Of a stretch of 64,000 bases of DNA, positions 1 through 8,241 are shown one piece after another. Each line of letters opens with the position of its first letter. Position 1 is the first letter of the stretch. A model generated the notes under the pieces. The model made no database searches. It worked only from the letters and a program-made list of their open reading frames with translations, and had not been told where the DNA came from. The translations under genes were made by a program, and so were the position numbers. The DNA is from UBA2040 sp041674745 (GTDB lineage Bacteria > Bacteroidota > Bacteroidia > Flavobacteriales_D > Crocinitomicaceae): the NCBI GenBank assembly GCA_041674745.1, contig JBAYVD010000006.1:124001-188000 (forward strand). The letters run 5' to 3'.

Positions 1-584
1 GCGAGAATTTTCACGGATTTCGAAGGCAAAAATCCTGCTCCAATTCGTAAAGTTGTGTTGTAGCGGTCGTCTTTGAAATCTGACAATTTATTTTGACCTA
101 GATTAAAAACACTGGCTCCAAAATTCCATTTCGGGGTAACATTCACCAAAATGCCTGCTTCCGCCGTTACCGTGTGTGAAGAACCATAATAATTCGGCAA
201 ACGCAAGCCTTGGTAATTGAATTGAATGCCAGCTGAAAAATGGTCCGCCAATTTCATGGCATAACCCAAACCACTTCTGAAATTTTTGTATTCTGCATTT
301 CCTTGGTGTATCGCTCCAACTGAAAAAACGCCGAATTTAGTTGGAACGGCTACGGCCAAAGATTGCTGCTGTAAATCGGAAAGTAAATAACGGTTTTCAT
401 AGGAAATTCCAGCTGTGATTGATTCCACTTTTCCCATAGCTCCTGGATTGTTGAAATAAGACCAATTGTCATTTATTGTAGTCGAGGCATTCAACATGGC
501 ACCAGAACGAGCACCACTTGGTATCCAACCTTGGGCTCCAATCCAGAGTGGCAACAGACAGATTATAAATAGTAGCTTTTTCAT
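1..584 (-). CDS. Outer-membrane beta-barrel protein (PorV/PorQ-like), 3' end cut by window
   Basis: An open frame reads from an ATG at 584 leftward off the window edge with no stop, giving about 194 residues of an incomplete protein. It opens with a typical Sec signal peptide (MKKLLFIICLLPLWIGAQG). The mature part begins with 'SGARSGAMLNAS..NDNWSYFNNPGAMG', the opening pattern of PorV/PorQ-type and related Bacteroidota barrels, where an Asn-Pro-Ala/Gly turn follows the first strand. Alternating hydrophobic strands follow (AVAVPTKFGVFSVGAIHQG; FSAGIQFNYQGLRLPNYYG). It probably sits in the outer membrane. Whether it serves type IX secretion or is a generic barrel cannot be decided from the fragment. 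It is divergent from the esterase at 702, and the 117-bp gap must hold both promoters. Confidence 0.7.
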   Translation of the reverse strand, partial: MKKLLFIICLLPLWIGAQGWIPSGARSGAMLNASTTINDNWSYFNNPGAMGKVESITAGISYENRYLLSDLQQQSLAVAVPTKFGVFSVGAIHQGNAEYKNFRSGLGYAMKLADHFSAGIQFNYQGLRLPNYYGSSHTVTAEAGILVNVTPKWNFGASVFNLGQNKLSDFKDDRYNTTLRIGAGFLPSKSVKIL

Positions 585-701
585 TTCTCTGGTTTAAAAA
601 TAAAGAAAGGCTTTGAAAATGACAATAGTAAAGAAAAAATTAATCTACAATTGATTTAGATTTCGCAACGAATTATCGTAGTTTTGATAAAAAAATTACT
701 C

Positions 702-1808
702 ATGAAACAATATTTTACGCTCCTTCTTTTTGTGTTCCTTTTTGGGACAACCCAAGCTCAGCTAACACAACATTCCATGACCGTAGGTGCTACAACTAGG
801 AATTATTACAAATATTTGCCGATTGGTTATCAACCGACCGAACACCTTCCAGTTGTGTTCATTTTGCATGGTTTGGGTGGAAATGCACAACAAATGACCC
901 TGGCCGGTTTTTCATTAATTGCAGATACGGCTCGTGTAATTGCCATTTATCCTGACGGATTGCCCAATTCATTTGCCCAAAACTCGTGGAACAATGGCAC
1001 GCTTTTAAGTTCCACTGCAGACGACATTTCATTCTTCAACAAAATGATGGACGAGATGATTTTGAATCAAAATGCCAATATTGCGAGAATCTATGTAACT
1101 GGATTTTCCATGGGCGGAATCATGTCCCACCATTTGGCTTGCGCTTTGAACAATCGGATTGCAGCCATTGGACCGATGGCGGGCACGATGGCTACGAGTG
1201 ATATTTCAACATGTGTGCCTGCCTACAAAACACCCGTTATTCATCTTCATGGAACGGCTGATGGAACGGTTCCTTATGATTCAGGCGCTTTGCCATCTTT
1301 GAGCCTGGTACCTGAAACCATGGCATTTTGGAGAAATGTTCACGGTTGTGCAGCAACTGCCGACAGTACTCGAATTCCAGATACGGCGATGGATGGATTA
1401 ACGGTAGATAGATTTGTTTACAATACCTGTGATCCTCTTGGTTCTGTAGAATTGTGGAGAATTAATGGCGCGGATCACATCTATTTGTACCAACCCATAA
1501 ATGACATTACCGAAGCAATTGAAGTCTGGAAATTCTTCAACAAATGGCAACACCCGAATCCACAAGCGGTAGGATTGACGGAAATTCAAAAAGAGAATAC
1601 TTTCACAATCTACCCCAATCCATCTGACGGAAATTTTGTGGTTGAATTGAAACAAAATTCACGGTTGACATTGATGGACATGCAAGGGAAAATAGTGCAA
1701 AAATTTGATTTGAAAGCAGGTACAGAAAAAATTCAGGTGAAGTTAACACCCGGAATTTACTTTTTAAAAGATCAAAACGGTTCAGCACAACGATTGATGA
1801 TTCGATAA
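702..1808 (+). CDS. Secreted alpha/beta-hydrolase (LpqC/PHB-depolymerase-like esterase) with T9SS sorting domain
   Basis: The likely product is a 368-residue secreted esterase of the poly(3-hydroxybutyrate) depolymerase/feruloyl-esterase-like group. A signal peptide (MKQYFTLLLFVFLFGTTQAQ) is followed by a hydrolase domain with an oxyanion region 'FILHGLGGNAQQM', nucleophile elbow G-F-S-M-G (Ser136), a candidate Asp187 in 'HGTADGTVPY' and a candidate His259 in 'GADHIYLY'. The last 80 or so residues, 'IYPNPSDGNF' onward, form a type A T9SS C-terminal sorting domain, so export through the T9SS to the surface or medium is expected. A TTG at 684 would add six residues; the ATG at 702 directly precedes the signal peptide and is preferred. 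Substrate unknown. A strong terminator follows. Confidence 0.85.
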   Translation: MKQYFTLLLFVFLFGTTQAQLTQHSMTVGATTRNYYKYLPIGYQPTEHLPVVFILHGLGGNAQQMTLAGFSLIADTARVIAIYPDGLPNSFAQNSWNNGTLLSSTADDISFFNKMMDEMILNQNANIARIYVTGFSMGGIMSHHLACALNNRIAAIGPMAGTMATSDISTCVPAYKTPVIHLHGTADGTVPYDSGALPSLSLVPETMAFWRNVHGCAATADSTRIPDTAMDGLTVDRFVYNTCDPLGSVELWRINGADHIYLYQPINDITEAIEVWKFFNKWQHPNPQAVGLTEIQKENTFTIYPNPSDGNFVVELKQNSRLTLMDMQGKIVQKFDLKAGTEKIQVKLTPGIYFLKDQNGSAQRLMIR

Positions 1809-1832
1809 ATACGTAAGTTTATATGGTAAAAG

Positions 1833-1872
1833 AAAACTCCCATTCTAATGTAGAATGGGAGTTTTTCTTTTT
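1833..1872 (+). terminator. Rho-independent terminator, convergent genes
   Basis: A perfect 15-bp stem (1833-1847 with 1851-1865, containing ACTCCCATTCT) and a 3-nt loop are followed by a T-rich run. It ends the esterase transcript and, because the left side is A-rich, may also serve the convergent gene ending at 1923. Confidence 0.9.
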
Positions 1873-1922
1873 TGTGAATACAGTTACGAATACGTTCCTG
1901 ATTCTTTTTTGGTGGTAGAGGT

Positions 1923-3515
1923 TTATTCTTGAATGCTAATTTTCTTATGAACGATGCCTTTGTTGGTTGCTATGGTTACTTGGTAAATTCCATTTGCTTC
2001 TGTCAAATTGATCAAAAGGCTGGATTGATTCGAAACGGTTTGCTCGAAAACAATTCTTCCCGCCATATCAGTTATTTGTACACTGCCATTCACCGATTCA
2101 CCAAAAGTTAAATTGAAATTACCATTGGAAGGATTGGGATACAAACCAATCTGATTGGCATCTAACTGCTCCAAATCAGCTGTATATACATTACAATTGT
2201 ACATCGCCATAGATTCAAAATCCATTTTCGCTGTTGCCGCTAGACTTGTTAAGAAATTCACATTTTGAACATGGTTGCTCCCTGCATCTCTTGCATACAA
2301 CACCGCAAAATCATAACAGGCAAAGCTTCCAGCAGAAAGGCTTTCCGCTTCAAGTGTCATGACACCTCGTCTATCGCCTGGAGGGTTTGCCCCATGAATC
2401 GTGTCAGATTCAGACCATTGATATGGTATATTTGGATTTCCGGAAAATAAATAATGGGTAGGCGTTGAACCCATCGTGCCGTTTCCACCGTAATACATTG
2501 GCTGTCCATTGGACCAAAGTCCATTCATGAAATTAAAATATTGAGTCGCAGAGACAGGATCTGTATAAGGAAAGGCCGATCCATTGGTGAAATACGTGAA
2601 ATACTCCATTTTTTTCGTCAAGGACGAAATCCCTAATGCAGGCGGATTCATACCATAACCGATAGTACCTACCGCTGATTCATCTACATTGTCCGCGTTG
2701 TAAACATACATCATGTTTTGAATTGTGTCACAACCGACATAATCATCCAAAGGATTTCCTAAATCTGGATCCCACCACATACCCAATTTGAAATTTGGGT
2801 AACTAATTATTCCACGATTGAAAACACGGTAATGCAAAAAAGTGGTTAGATTTAAATAGTCAGTTGACAAATACTGGTACGCCATTGTGTGCACTTCAAT
2901 TCCCATTCTTTCACCTCCCGTTTCTGTGTGAAGGTTTTTGGAATCATTCATAATCATATAATAGGCGGCATCGCCTCGAATATCTGGGTATTCACCCAAC
3001 ATTGGCTCGTACAATCCATTGTTATTCAAGTCAATAAAAGGAGCCAAATTTTGGGCAACTCCAGCTCCTGCAATTCCGTTTCCCGGCCACGTTGCGATAC
3101 CCGTTGGCATGACATAACCAGGTGTAGCGTAATTGGAAATATGATTTTGAATCTCTCCATACGTCACATGCCAAACACTCGTTCCATAGGCAGACGTATA
3201 TGCCGTGGCTGTGTAGTCGTTTGTTGAAGAAAAAGGTCCTGGAAAAAAATCATTGCCATTTTGGCCAAAGCGCATGGCGGCCAAATGCAGGTTGCCATTG
3301 ACATCCTCAGCACCGCACCAAAGTGAGGCAGCATAAATCGCTTTCAATCCCGAATTTTTAGGGATTTCGTAACCAGGCGTGTTTGTTCCTTGTTGATGAA
3401 ACAATATTCCGTTGGTATTTAAACTGGCACCGACGTTATTGAAATCTAAAAGTTGTGCTTGAAGATTGAAAGTAACAATCAGTAGAAGAAGGCTATATTT
3501 TAGTGACTTTTTCAT
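1923..3515 (-). CDS. Secreted T9SS cargo protein of unknown function
   Basis: About 530 residues with a signal peptide (MKKSLKYSLLLLIVTFNLQAQ), a long extracellular region and a C-terminal 'LYPNPSNGNFNLTF...' type A T9SS sorting domain. The central part is rich in aromatic, Gly and Asn residues and in short acidic loops such as 'DLNNNGLYEPMLGEYPDIRGD', which resembles a dockerin/EF-hand-like calcium loop (DxNxNGxxE). This general type of long T9SS adhesin-like protein is common in marine and freshwater Flavobacteriales, but I do not recognise a catalytic domain. ATGs at 3542 and 3521 would add an N-terminal extension before the signal peptide; the ATG at 3515 is chosen because it starts the Sec signal cleanly. 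Function unknown. Confidence 0.8.
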   Translation of the reverse strand: MKKSLKYSLLLLIVTFNLQAQLLDFNNVGASLNTNGILFHQQGTNTPGYEIPKNSGLKAIYAASLWCGAEDVNGNLHLAAMRFGQNGNDFFPGPFSSTNDYTATAYTSAYGTSVWHVTYGEIQNHISNYATPGYVMPTGIATWPGNGIAGAGVAQNLAPFIDLNNNGLYEPMLGEYPDIRGDAAYYMIMNDSKNLHTETGGERMGIEVHTMAYQYLSTDYLNLTTFLHYRVFNRGIISYPNFKLGMWWDPDLGNPLDDYVGCDTIQNMMYVYNADNVDESAVGTIGYGMNPPALGISSLTKKMEYFTYFTNGSAFPYTDPVSATQYFNFMNGLWSNGQPMYYGGNGTMGSTPTHYLFSGNPNIPYQWSESDTIHGANPPGDRRGVMTLEAESLSAGSFACYDFAVLYARDAGSNHVQNVNFLTSLAATAKMDFESMAMYNCNVYTADLEQLDANQIGLYPNPSNGNFNLTFGESVNGSVQITDMAGRIVFEQTVSNQSSLLINLTEANGIYQVTIATNKGIVHKKISIQE

Positions 3516-3570
3516 AGGCATTGTATTTGTTAGCTTTTTCAAACCTACAGAAAGTTTGACAACAAAACAT

Positions 3571-3603
3571 AAAAAAACGACCGCATTGAGTATACGGTCG
3601 TTT
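3571..3603 (-). terminator. Hairpin with A/T flanks in the 5' region of the T9SS gene
   Basis: Inverted repeat 3575-3583 (AAACGACCG) with 3595-3603, with a run of A on the left (T-tract on the minus strand). It sits upstream of the gene starting at 3515, so it could act as an attenuator or be a relic. It shares its arm sequence with the dnaK terminator at 5077-5105. Confidence 0.5.
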
Positions 3604-3720
3604 GGGTTATTTAAAGTGTGATTTGTGCTTATTTACAGTTGCATTTCAATAATTCGACCTTGGTATTAGAATGCAAACAAAGGTTATTTTGATTAAAATC
3701 ACCAATCTATTGTGAGATAA

Positions 3721-3773
3721 TAATCAAAAAAAGTCCGTAATCTACCGCAAAATGATTGCGGTAGATTACGGAC
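3721..3773 (-). terminator. Strong rho-independent terminator after the Omp28-like gene
   Basis: A perfect 18-bp inverted repeat (3733-3750 with 3756-3773) and a 5-nt loop. On the minus strand it is followed by a T-rich tract (3732 leftward), 27 bp after the stop codon of the gene ending at 3800. Confidence 0.92.
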
Positions 3774-3799
3774 CTCCTATCTTATATAAATCAATGACC

Positions 3800-4870
3800 T
3801 TATTTCGTCACCATCATTTTTAGTGTTTTCGGTTCTGCATTGTCAGAAACAATTCGAACGAAATACATTCCAGATGGTAAATTCATGTCAGCATTAATTG
3901 AAAAAACATTTGAACCCGTTTCCAATTTGCCTTCGTACACCATAGTGGACACTTTACCCATTTGATCCATCAATTGAATCGAAACATTTTGTGCATTTTG
4001 AGAATTGATGTCCAAAGTTACCATTTCAGCACCGTTGGAAAGAGATGGATAAATTGATGCTTCCAATGGCAAGGTCATACTTTCTTCCATACCCAAAGCA
4101 GGATTTTCATAGAAAGCATTCACGTAATCATAATCCGAACCGTTTTTCTTCCAGATGATAGTTACCACTTTCATGTTGGCAGCCACCCACGTTGGGTCTA
4201 AAGTATATGAATAACTACTTGTAAATTCTTGACCAGCGCTTGCTGCCCCGTTAACAATAAGATTCCCCATATGCGCCGTAGTAACCGATGCTCTAAGTGG
4301 CACTTTGTGAACCGCAGAATTTCCAATACCATTTTGGTAATTTACTCTGTCTTTTTCTACCAGGTAAACACCTAAATAATATTCACCTGTTGTATTCTGG
4401 AAGAATTTCACTTTCGCATTGATGGACATTACACCATTTGAAAGGGTTTTTGTAAATCCAGAGTTGGCAATTGGACTTTGCAAGGCAGTAGAATCAATCG
4501 CATTCTTTAAAACCGTTTTTGTTGACGTCGGGAAGATTCCTCCGGTTGATGAATATTGCGTTCGGTTCACCCCGTTTAACAAAAACTGAGGAGTAGATGT
4601 TTGAATGGTCGTAAAATTGCTCATCCAAGTGCTTGCAACAGGCGTATATAACTGACTTGTAGAACTTGAATGAATTTCAATGCAAACTGCATCTGCTTTT
4701 TTAGCGGTGTAAACATCTTCAAACAAGGTCCAGCCCCATGTTCCGCAAGGATTGCACCAAGTTGCTGTCATTTTAGTAAATAAAGCCATTTGCTTTTGCT
4801 CAACCGTTTGCGAAAAACCGAAAGAGGAAATAAAAACAAAGGCGAATAAAATTTGGTAATTTTTTTTCAT
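3800..4870 (-). CDS. Omp28-related, thioredoxin-like secreted protein with T9SS sorting domain
   Basis: 356 residues: signal peptide (ending 'SSFGFSQ'), then 'LFTKMTATWCNPCGTWGW', a thioredoxin-type Cys-x-x-Cys (CNPC) in the arrangement seen in Omp28-related outer-membrane proteins of Bacteroidota. Strand-rich middle and C-terminal regions follow, ending in a sorting domain ('PSLSNGAEMVTLDINSQ...GMYFVRIVSDNAE...LKMMVTK'). The family is exported and its redox role is not established. The CNPC pair suggests disulfide chemistry on surface proteins, or simply a structural disulfide. It has its own strong terminator and a 259-bp gap to dnaK, so it is likely monocistronic. Confidence 0.8.
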   Translation of the reverse strand: MKKNYQILFAFVFISSFGFSQTVEQKQMALFTKMTATWCNPCGTWGWTLFEDVYTAKKADAVCIEIHSSSTSQLYTPVASTWMSNFTTIQTSTPQFLLNGVNRTQYSSTGGIFPTSTKTVLKNAIDSTALQSPIANSGFTKTLSNGVMSINAKVKFFQNTTGEYYLGVYLVEKDRVNYQNGIGNSAVHKVPLRASVTTAHMGNLIVNGAASAGQEFTSSYSYTLDPTWVAANMKVVTIIWKKNGSDYDYVNAFYENPALGMEESMTLPLEASIYPSLSNGAEMVTLDINSQNAQNVSIQLMDQMGKVSTMVYEGKLETGSNVFSINADMNLPSGMYFVRIVSDNAEPKTLKMMVTK

Positions 4871-5070
4871 GTGAAAATAATTAAAGGTTTAAATTGCATT
4901 TACAATTCCAAAGGTATTGAAATTAATCATGACTGAAAAATCTCTTTTTCTAATTAAGTAATTTCCTCAAAGTTCAAGTCAAATGATAAATTCTCCTTTC
5001 GAATTGACACGATAGGCGATTATAGCGTAAGGAAATTTCAATCCGCATTCAAACGGAAAAAAGTAAAACG

Positions 5071-5105
5071 CATAAAAAACGGTCGTATACATTATACGAC
5101 CGTTT
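5071..5105 (-). terminator. Rho-independent terminator after dnaK
   Basis: Perfect 13-bp stem (5077-5089 with 5093-5105) and a 3-nt loop, followed on the minus strand by a T-run (5077 leftward). It lies 25 bp beyond the dnaK stop. Confidence 0.92.
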
Positions 5106-5129
5106 AAGTTATTTGAAGAGTTTAACCTC

Positions 5130-7025
5130 TTATTTTTTCTCTTCTACTTCTTCGAAGTCTACATCTGTCACTTCATCATGACTTTCTGCACCTGCGTTTG
5201 ACTCTTGACCTGCACCTGCAGCACCATCATTGGTTGCATTGTACATTTCTTGAGAAGCCGCTTGGAAAACTTCGTTCAATTTGTCCATTGCTGGTTGCAA
5301 ATTTCCGATGTTTTTCGCTTCGAATTGTGTTTTCAATTCTGCCAAAGCATCCTCGATAGGTTGTTTTTTGTCAGCTGGAATTTTATCTCCGTACTCACTC
5401 AATTGACGTTCAGTTTGGAAAATCAATGAATCTGCTTTGTTTACAGTTTCAGCTTCTTCTCTTCGCTTGTTGTCTTCGTCAGCATGAGCGGCTGCTTCCG
5501 CTTTCATTTTTTCGATATCTGCATCAGAAAGACCTGAAGAAGCTTCGATTTTAATCGATTGCTCTTTTCCAGTCCCTTTGTCTTTTGCAGAAATGTGCAT
5601 GATTCCGTTGGCATCAATATCGAATGTTACTTCAATTTGTGGTTCACCTCTTCTTGCTGGTGGAATGTCTTGCAATTGGAAACGACCCAATGTTTTGTTG
5701 TCGTTCGCCATCGCTCTTTCCCCTTGCAATACGTGGATATCAACCGATGGTTGGTTATCGGATGCTGTAGAGAATACTTCTGATTTTTTCGTTGGAATGG
5801 TTGTATTCGATTCAATCAATTTCGTGAACACGCCACCCATTGTTTCGATTCCTAAAGAAAGTGGACAAACATCCAATAACAATACATCTTTTACCTCACC
5901 TGTCAAAACGCCACCTTGAATCGCTGCTCCTAAAGCAACTACCTCATCTGGATTCACTCCTTTAGAAGGTGTTTTTCCGAAGAATTTTTCAACTGCTGCT
6001 TGGATAACTGGGATTCTAGTAGAACCTCCAACCAAGATAACCTCATTGATATCACTTGTTGACAATCCAGCGTTTTTCAAAGCTGAACGACAAGGTGCGA
6101 TTGTTCTTTCAACGATTTCAGAAATCAATTGCTCAAATTTTGCTCTTTGCAAAGTTCTCACTAAGTGTTTTGGCACACCATCAACTGGCATGATGTAGGG
6201 CAAGTTAATTTCAGAAGATGTCGTGGAAGACAATTCAATTTTTGCTTTTTCAGCTGCTTCTTTCAAACGTTGCAAAGCCATTGGATCTTTACGCAAGTCA
6301 ATACCTTCGTCATTCATGAATTCGTCAGCCAACCAGTTGATCAAGATGTTGTCAACGTCGTCACCACCCAAATGCGTGTCACCGTCTGTTGATAATACTT
6401 CAAAAACTCCGTCACCCAATTCCAAGATAGAAACGTCATGCGTTCCACCACCGAAATCGAATACTACGATTTTTTGGTCAACTCCTTTTTTATCCAATCC
6501 ATAAGCCAAAGCTGCAGCTGTAGGCTCGTTGATTATTCTTTTGATAGTCAAACCAGCGATTTCACCTGCTTCTTTTGTTGCTTGACGTTGTGCGTCATTA
6601 AAGTAAGCTGGTACGGTTACAACTGCTTCGGTTACTTCCATACCCAAATAGTCTTCCGCTGTTTTTTTCATTTTCTGCAAAATCATCGCAGAAATTTCTT
6701 GAGGTGTGTAATTTCTATCGTCAATTTTCACACGTGGTGTGTTGTTGTCTCCTTTAACTACATCGTAAGGAACACCTTCTGATTTTACTTCATCAAACGT
6801 GTGCCCCATAAATCTTTTGATCGATGCGACAGTTTTCGTTGGGTTGGTGATTGCTTGACGTTTTGCTGGATCTCCAACTTTTCGCTCTCCACCTTCCACG
6901 AAAGCAACAACAGATGGTGTTGTTCTTTTCCCTTCAGCGTTTGCGATTACTACTGGCTCGTTACCTTCCATTACGGCTACGCATGAGTTGGTTGTACCCA
7001 AATCTATACCAATTATTTTTCCCAT
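5130..7025 (-). CDS. dnaK: Chaperone protein DnaK (Hsp70)
   Basis: 631 residues, full length for DnaK. The ATPase domain has the phosphate-1 motif 'GIDLGTTNSCVAVMEG' near residue 5, the phosphate-2 motif 'VFDFGGGTHDVSIL' near 190 and the adenosine motif 'ILVGGSTRIP'. The substrate-binding domain carries 'VTFDIDANGIMHISAKDKGTG', and the C-terminal lid ends in the acidic tail 'DVDFEEVEEKK'. It folds and refolds cytosolic proteins with DnaJ and GrpE, neither of which is in the window, so this is a stand-alone dnaK as is usual in Bacteroidota. Upstream there is a -24/-12-like element and two TGTCA/TGACA palindromes (see separate entries), suggesting regulated heat or stress expression. A terminator follows the stop. 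Confidence 0.98.
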   Translation of the reverse strand: MGKIIGIDLGTTNSCVAVMEGNEPVVIANAEGKRTTPSVVAFVEGGERKVGDPAKRQAITNPTKTVASIKRFMGHTFDEVKSEGVPYDVVKGDNNTPRVKIDDRNYTPQEISAMILQKMKKTAEDYLGMEVTEAVVTVPAYFNDAQRQATKEAGEIAGLTIKRIINEPTAAALAYGLDKKGVDQKIVVFDFGGGTHDVSILELGDGVFEVLSTDGDTHLGGDDVDNILINWLADEFMNDEGIDLRKDPMALQRLKEAAEKAKIELSSTTSSEINLPYIMPVDGVPKHLVRTLQRAKFEQLISEIVERTIAPCRSALKNAGLSTSDINEVILVGGSTRIPVIQAAVEKFFGKTPSKGVNPDEVVALGAAIQGGVLTGEVKDVLLLDVCPLSLGIETMGGVFTKLIESNTTIPTKKSEVFSTASDNQPSVDIHVLQGERAMANDNKTLGRFQLQDIPPARRGEPQIEVTFDIDANGIMHISAKDKGTGKEQSIKIEASSGLSDADIEKMKAEAAAHADEDNKRREEAETVNKADSLIFQTERQLSEYGDKIPADKKQPIEDALAELKTQFEAKNIGNLQPAMDKLNEVFQAASQEMYNATNDGAAGAGQESNAGAESHDEVTDVDFEEVEEKK

Positions 7026-7064
7026 TTTATTGTGTTTTTCAATTTTTAAACTTGATTGTCTTAA

Positions 7065-7080
7065 GTCAATCTTTGTGCCA
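7065..7080 (-). promoter_or_regulatory. Sigma54-like -24/-12 element upstream of dnaK
   Basis: On the minus strand the sequence is TGGCAC-N5-TTGAC, matching the sigma54 consensus TGGCAC-N5-TTGC except at the last position. It lies about 40 bp before the dnaK start codon. Confidence 0.45.
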
Positions 7081-7101
7081 TATCAAATCATGCCGTTTTT
7101 C

Positions 7102-7168
7102 CTGTCAGTTTTGACAGATTGGAGATTTACAGACAGATGTTAAATGTCGAAATGTCAGTTTTTATGAC
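7102..7168 (-). promoter_or_regulatory. Two TGTCA...TGACA palindromes upstream of dnaK
   Basis: CTGTCA-GTTT-TGACAG at 7102-7117 and TGTCA-GTTTTTA-TGACA at 7153-7168. The centres are about 51 bp apart, close to five helical turns, which would place two bound dimers on the same face of the DNA upstream of the -24/-12-like element. They may be operators or enhancer sites for a stress regulator. Confidence 0.45.
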
Positions 7169-7171
7169 AAA

Positions 7172-8239
7172 TTAGTGCGAATGCACTTTCACGTATTCCA
7201 TGATTTCGGTATGAATGCGAAACGTTTCTTTGAAGTCATCAAGATTTCTGGCTACGTTGGAAAGGACAATAACTTGTTCATTTGTTTGTGGGTAATAATA
7301 GCATGCTGAAGCAAAACCAGGCGCATACCCCAAGGCACCAATTTGCAAACTTTGTTCGCCTTCCATGAATAAAAGTCCATACCCATAATTGACCGGTCCA
7401 AAAATGGAATGATCCCGTACGGCATATTTCGTTTTCATCAATTCCATCGTTTCTTTCTTCACCAATTGATTGGAATGCAAAAGCTGATTCCACCGGAGCA
7501 AATCGCTAGCGGTTGAAATAAAAGCGCCCGCCGCTGGATAAGGACTCAAGCTACTCGTTTGGTATTCCAAATTTCCATTTTCCAATTCTTCATATCCTTT
7601 TACCAATCGGCTATAACCTATTGCGCTTGGATGAAAGGTGTGCATCAAGTTTTTGGATCGAAAAAAGTTCATAGAAATCGTTTCAAAGGACTGATGATTT
7701 AGTTTCTCCAGGATCATGGACAACAAATGATAGCCAATTTGAGAATACTGAAACTTTGTTCCCTCTCTAAATTCTTGTGGTTCGTCTAGTTCCATAATTC
7801 CATGCGTGTGCGTGAGCAAGTGATGGATCGATACTCGTTGCGCCCAATCTTGATGCAGATCCGGTAAGTATTTGGAAATGGTGTCGGTCAATTTTAAGTT
7901 GCCTTTTTCCATTTCTAGCAGCACAAGCACCGCTGTTATTTGTTTGCTAATCGAACCAATTACAAATTGATCGTTCAAAGTTATCTTCGTATTTAGTTCC
8001 AAATCCGAAAAACCTTGTGCCCGCTGATTGACAATTCGGTCATCTTTCGAAATCAGCACAACTCCATTGAAATCATTCGCTGTTAAAATGGAATCAACAA
8101 ACGAATCTGAAGTAGCGGGAATTGATTTTTTGTGGACGCCACAGGATAATAAAAAGGTACAAAAAAGAAATAATGGTAAGATGTTTGTTCTTTGAACCGA
8201 AAGAACAGTCGAACGAATATCAATGAAACAATTGTTCAC
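7172..8239 (-). CDS. Serine hydrolase, class C beta-lactamase/PBP-like lipoprotein
   Basis: 355 residues. A hydrophobic leader ends in a lipobox (LLSC, Cys33), predicting a periplasm-facing lipoprotein. The beta-lactamase/DD-peptidase fold is marked by S-I-S-K (Ser96, Lys99) and a Tyr165-Ser-Gln motif in place of the usual YxN, followed by the C-terminal Gly-rich strand 'IGALGYAPGFAS' in place of KTG. This family includes D-aminopeptidases, esterases and cell-wall peptidases; true beta-lactamase activity is doubtful given the divergent second and third motifs. Only 2 bp separate its start from the stop of the CapA-like gene, so the two are probably cotranscribed, consistent with a role in envelope polymer turnover. 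Confidence 0.85.
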   Translation of the reverse strand: MNNCFIDIRSTVLSVQRTNILPLFLFCTFLLSCGVHKKSIPATSDSFVDSILTANDFNGVVLISKDDRIVNQRAQGFSDLELNTKITLNDQFVIGSISKQITAVLVLLEMEKGNLKLTDTISKYLPDLHQDWAQRVSIHHLLTHTHGIMELDEPQEFREGTKFQYSQIGYHLLSMILEKLNHQSFETISMNFFRSKNLMHTFHPSAIGYSRLVKGYEELENGNLEYQTSSLSPYPAAGAFISTASDLLRWNQLLHSNQLVKKETMELMKTKYAVRDHSIFGPVNYGYGLLFMEGEQSLQIGALGYAPGFASACYYYPQTNEQVIVLSNVARNLDDFKETFRIHTEIMEYVKVHSH

Positions 8240-8241
8240 GC

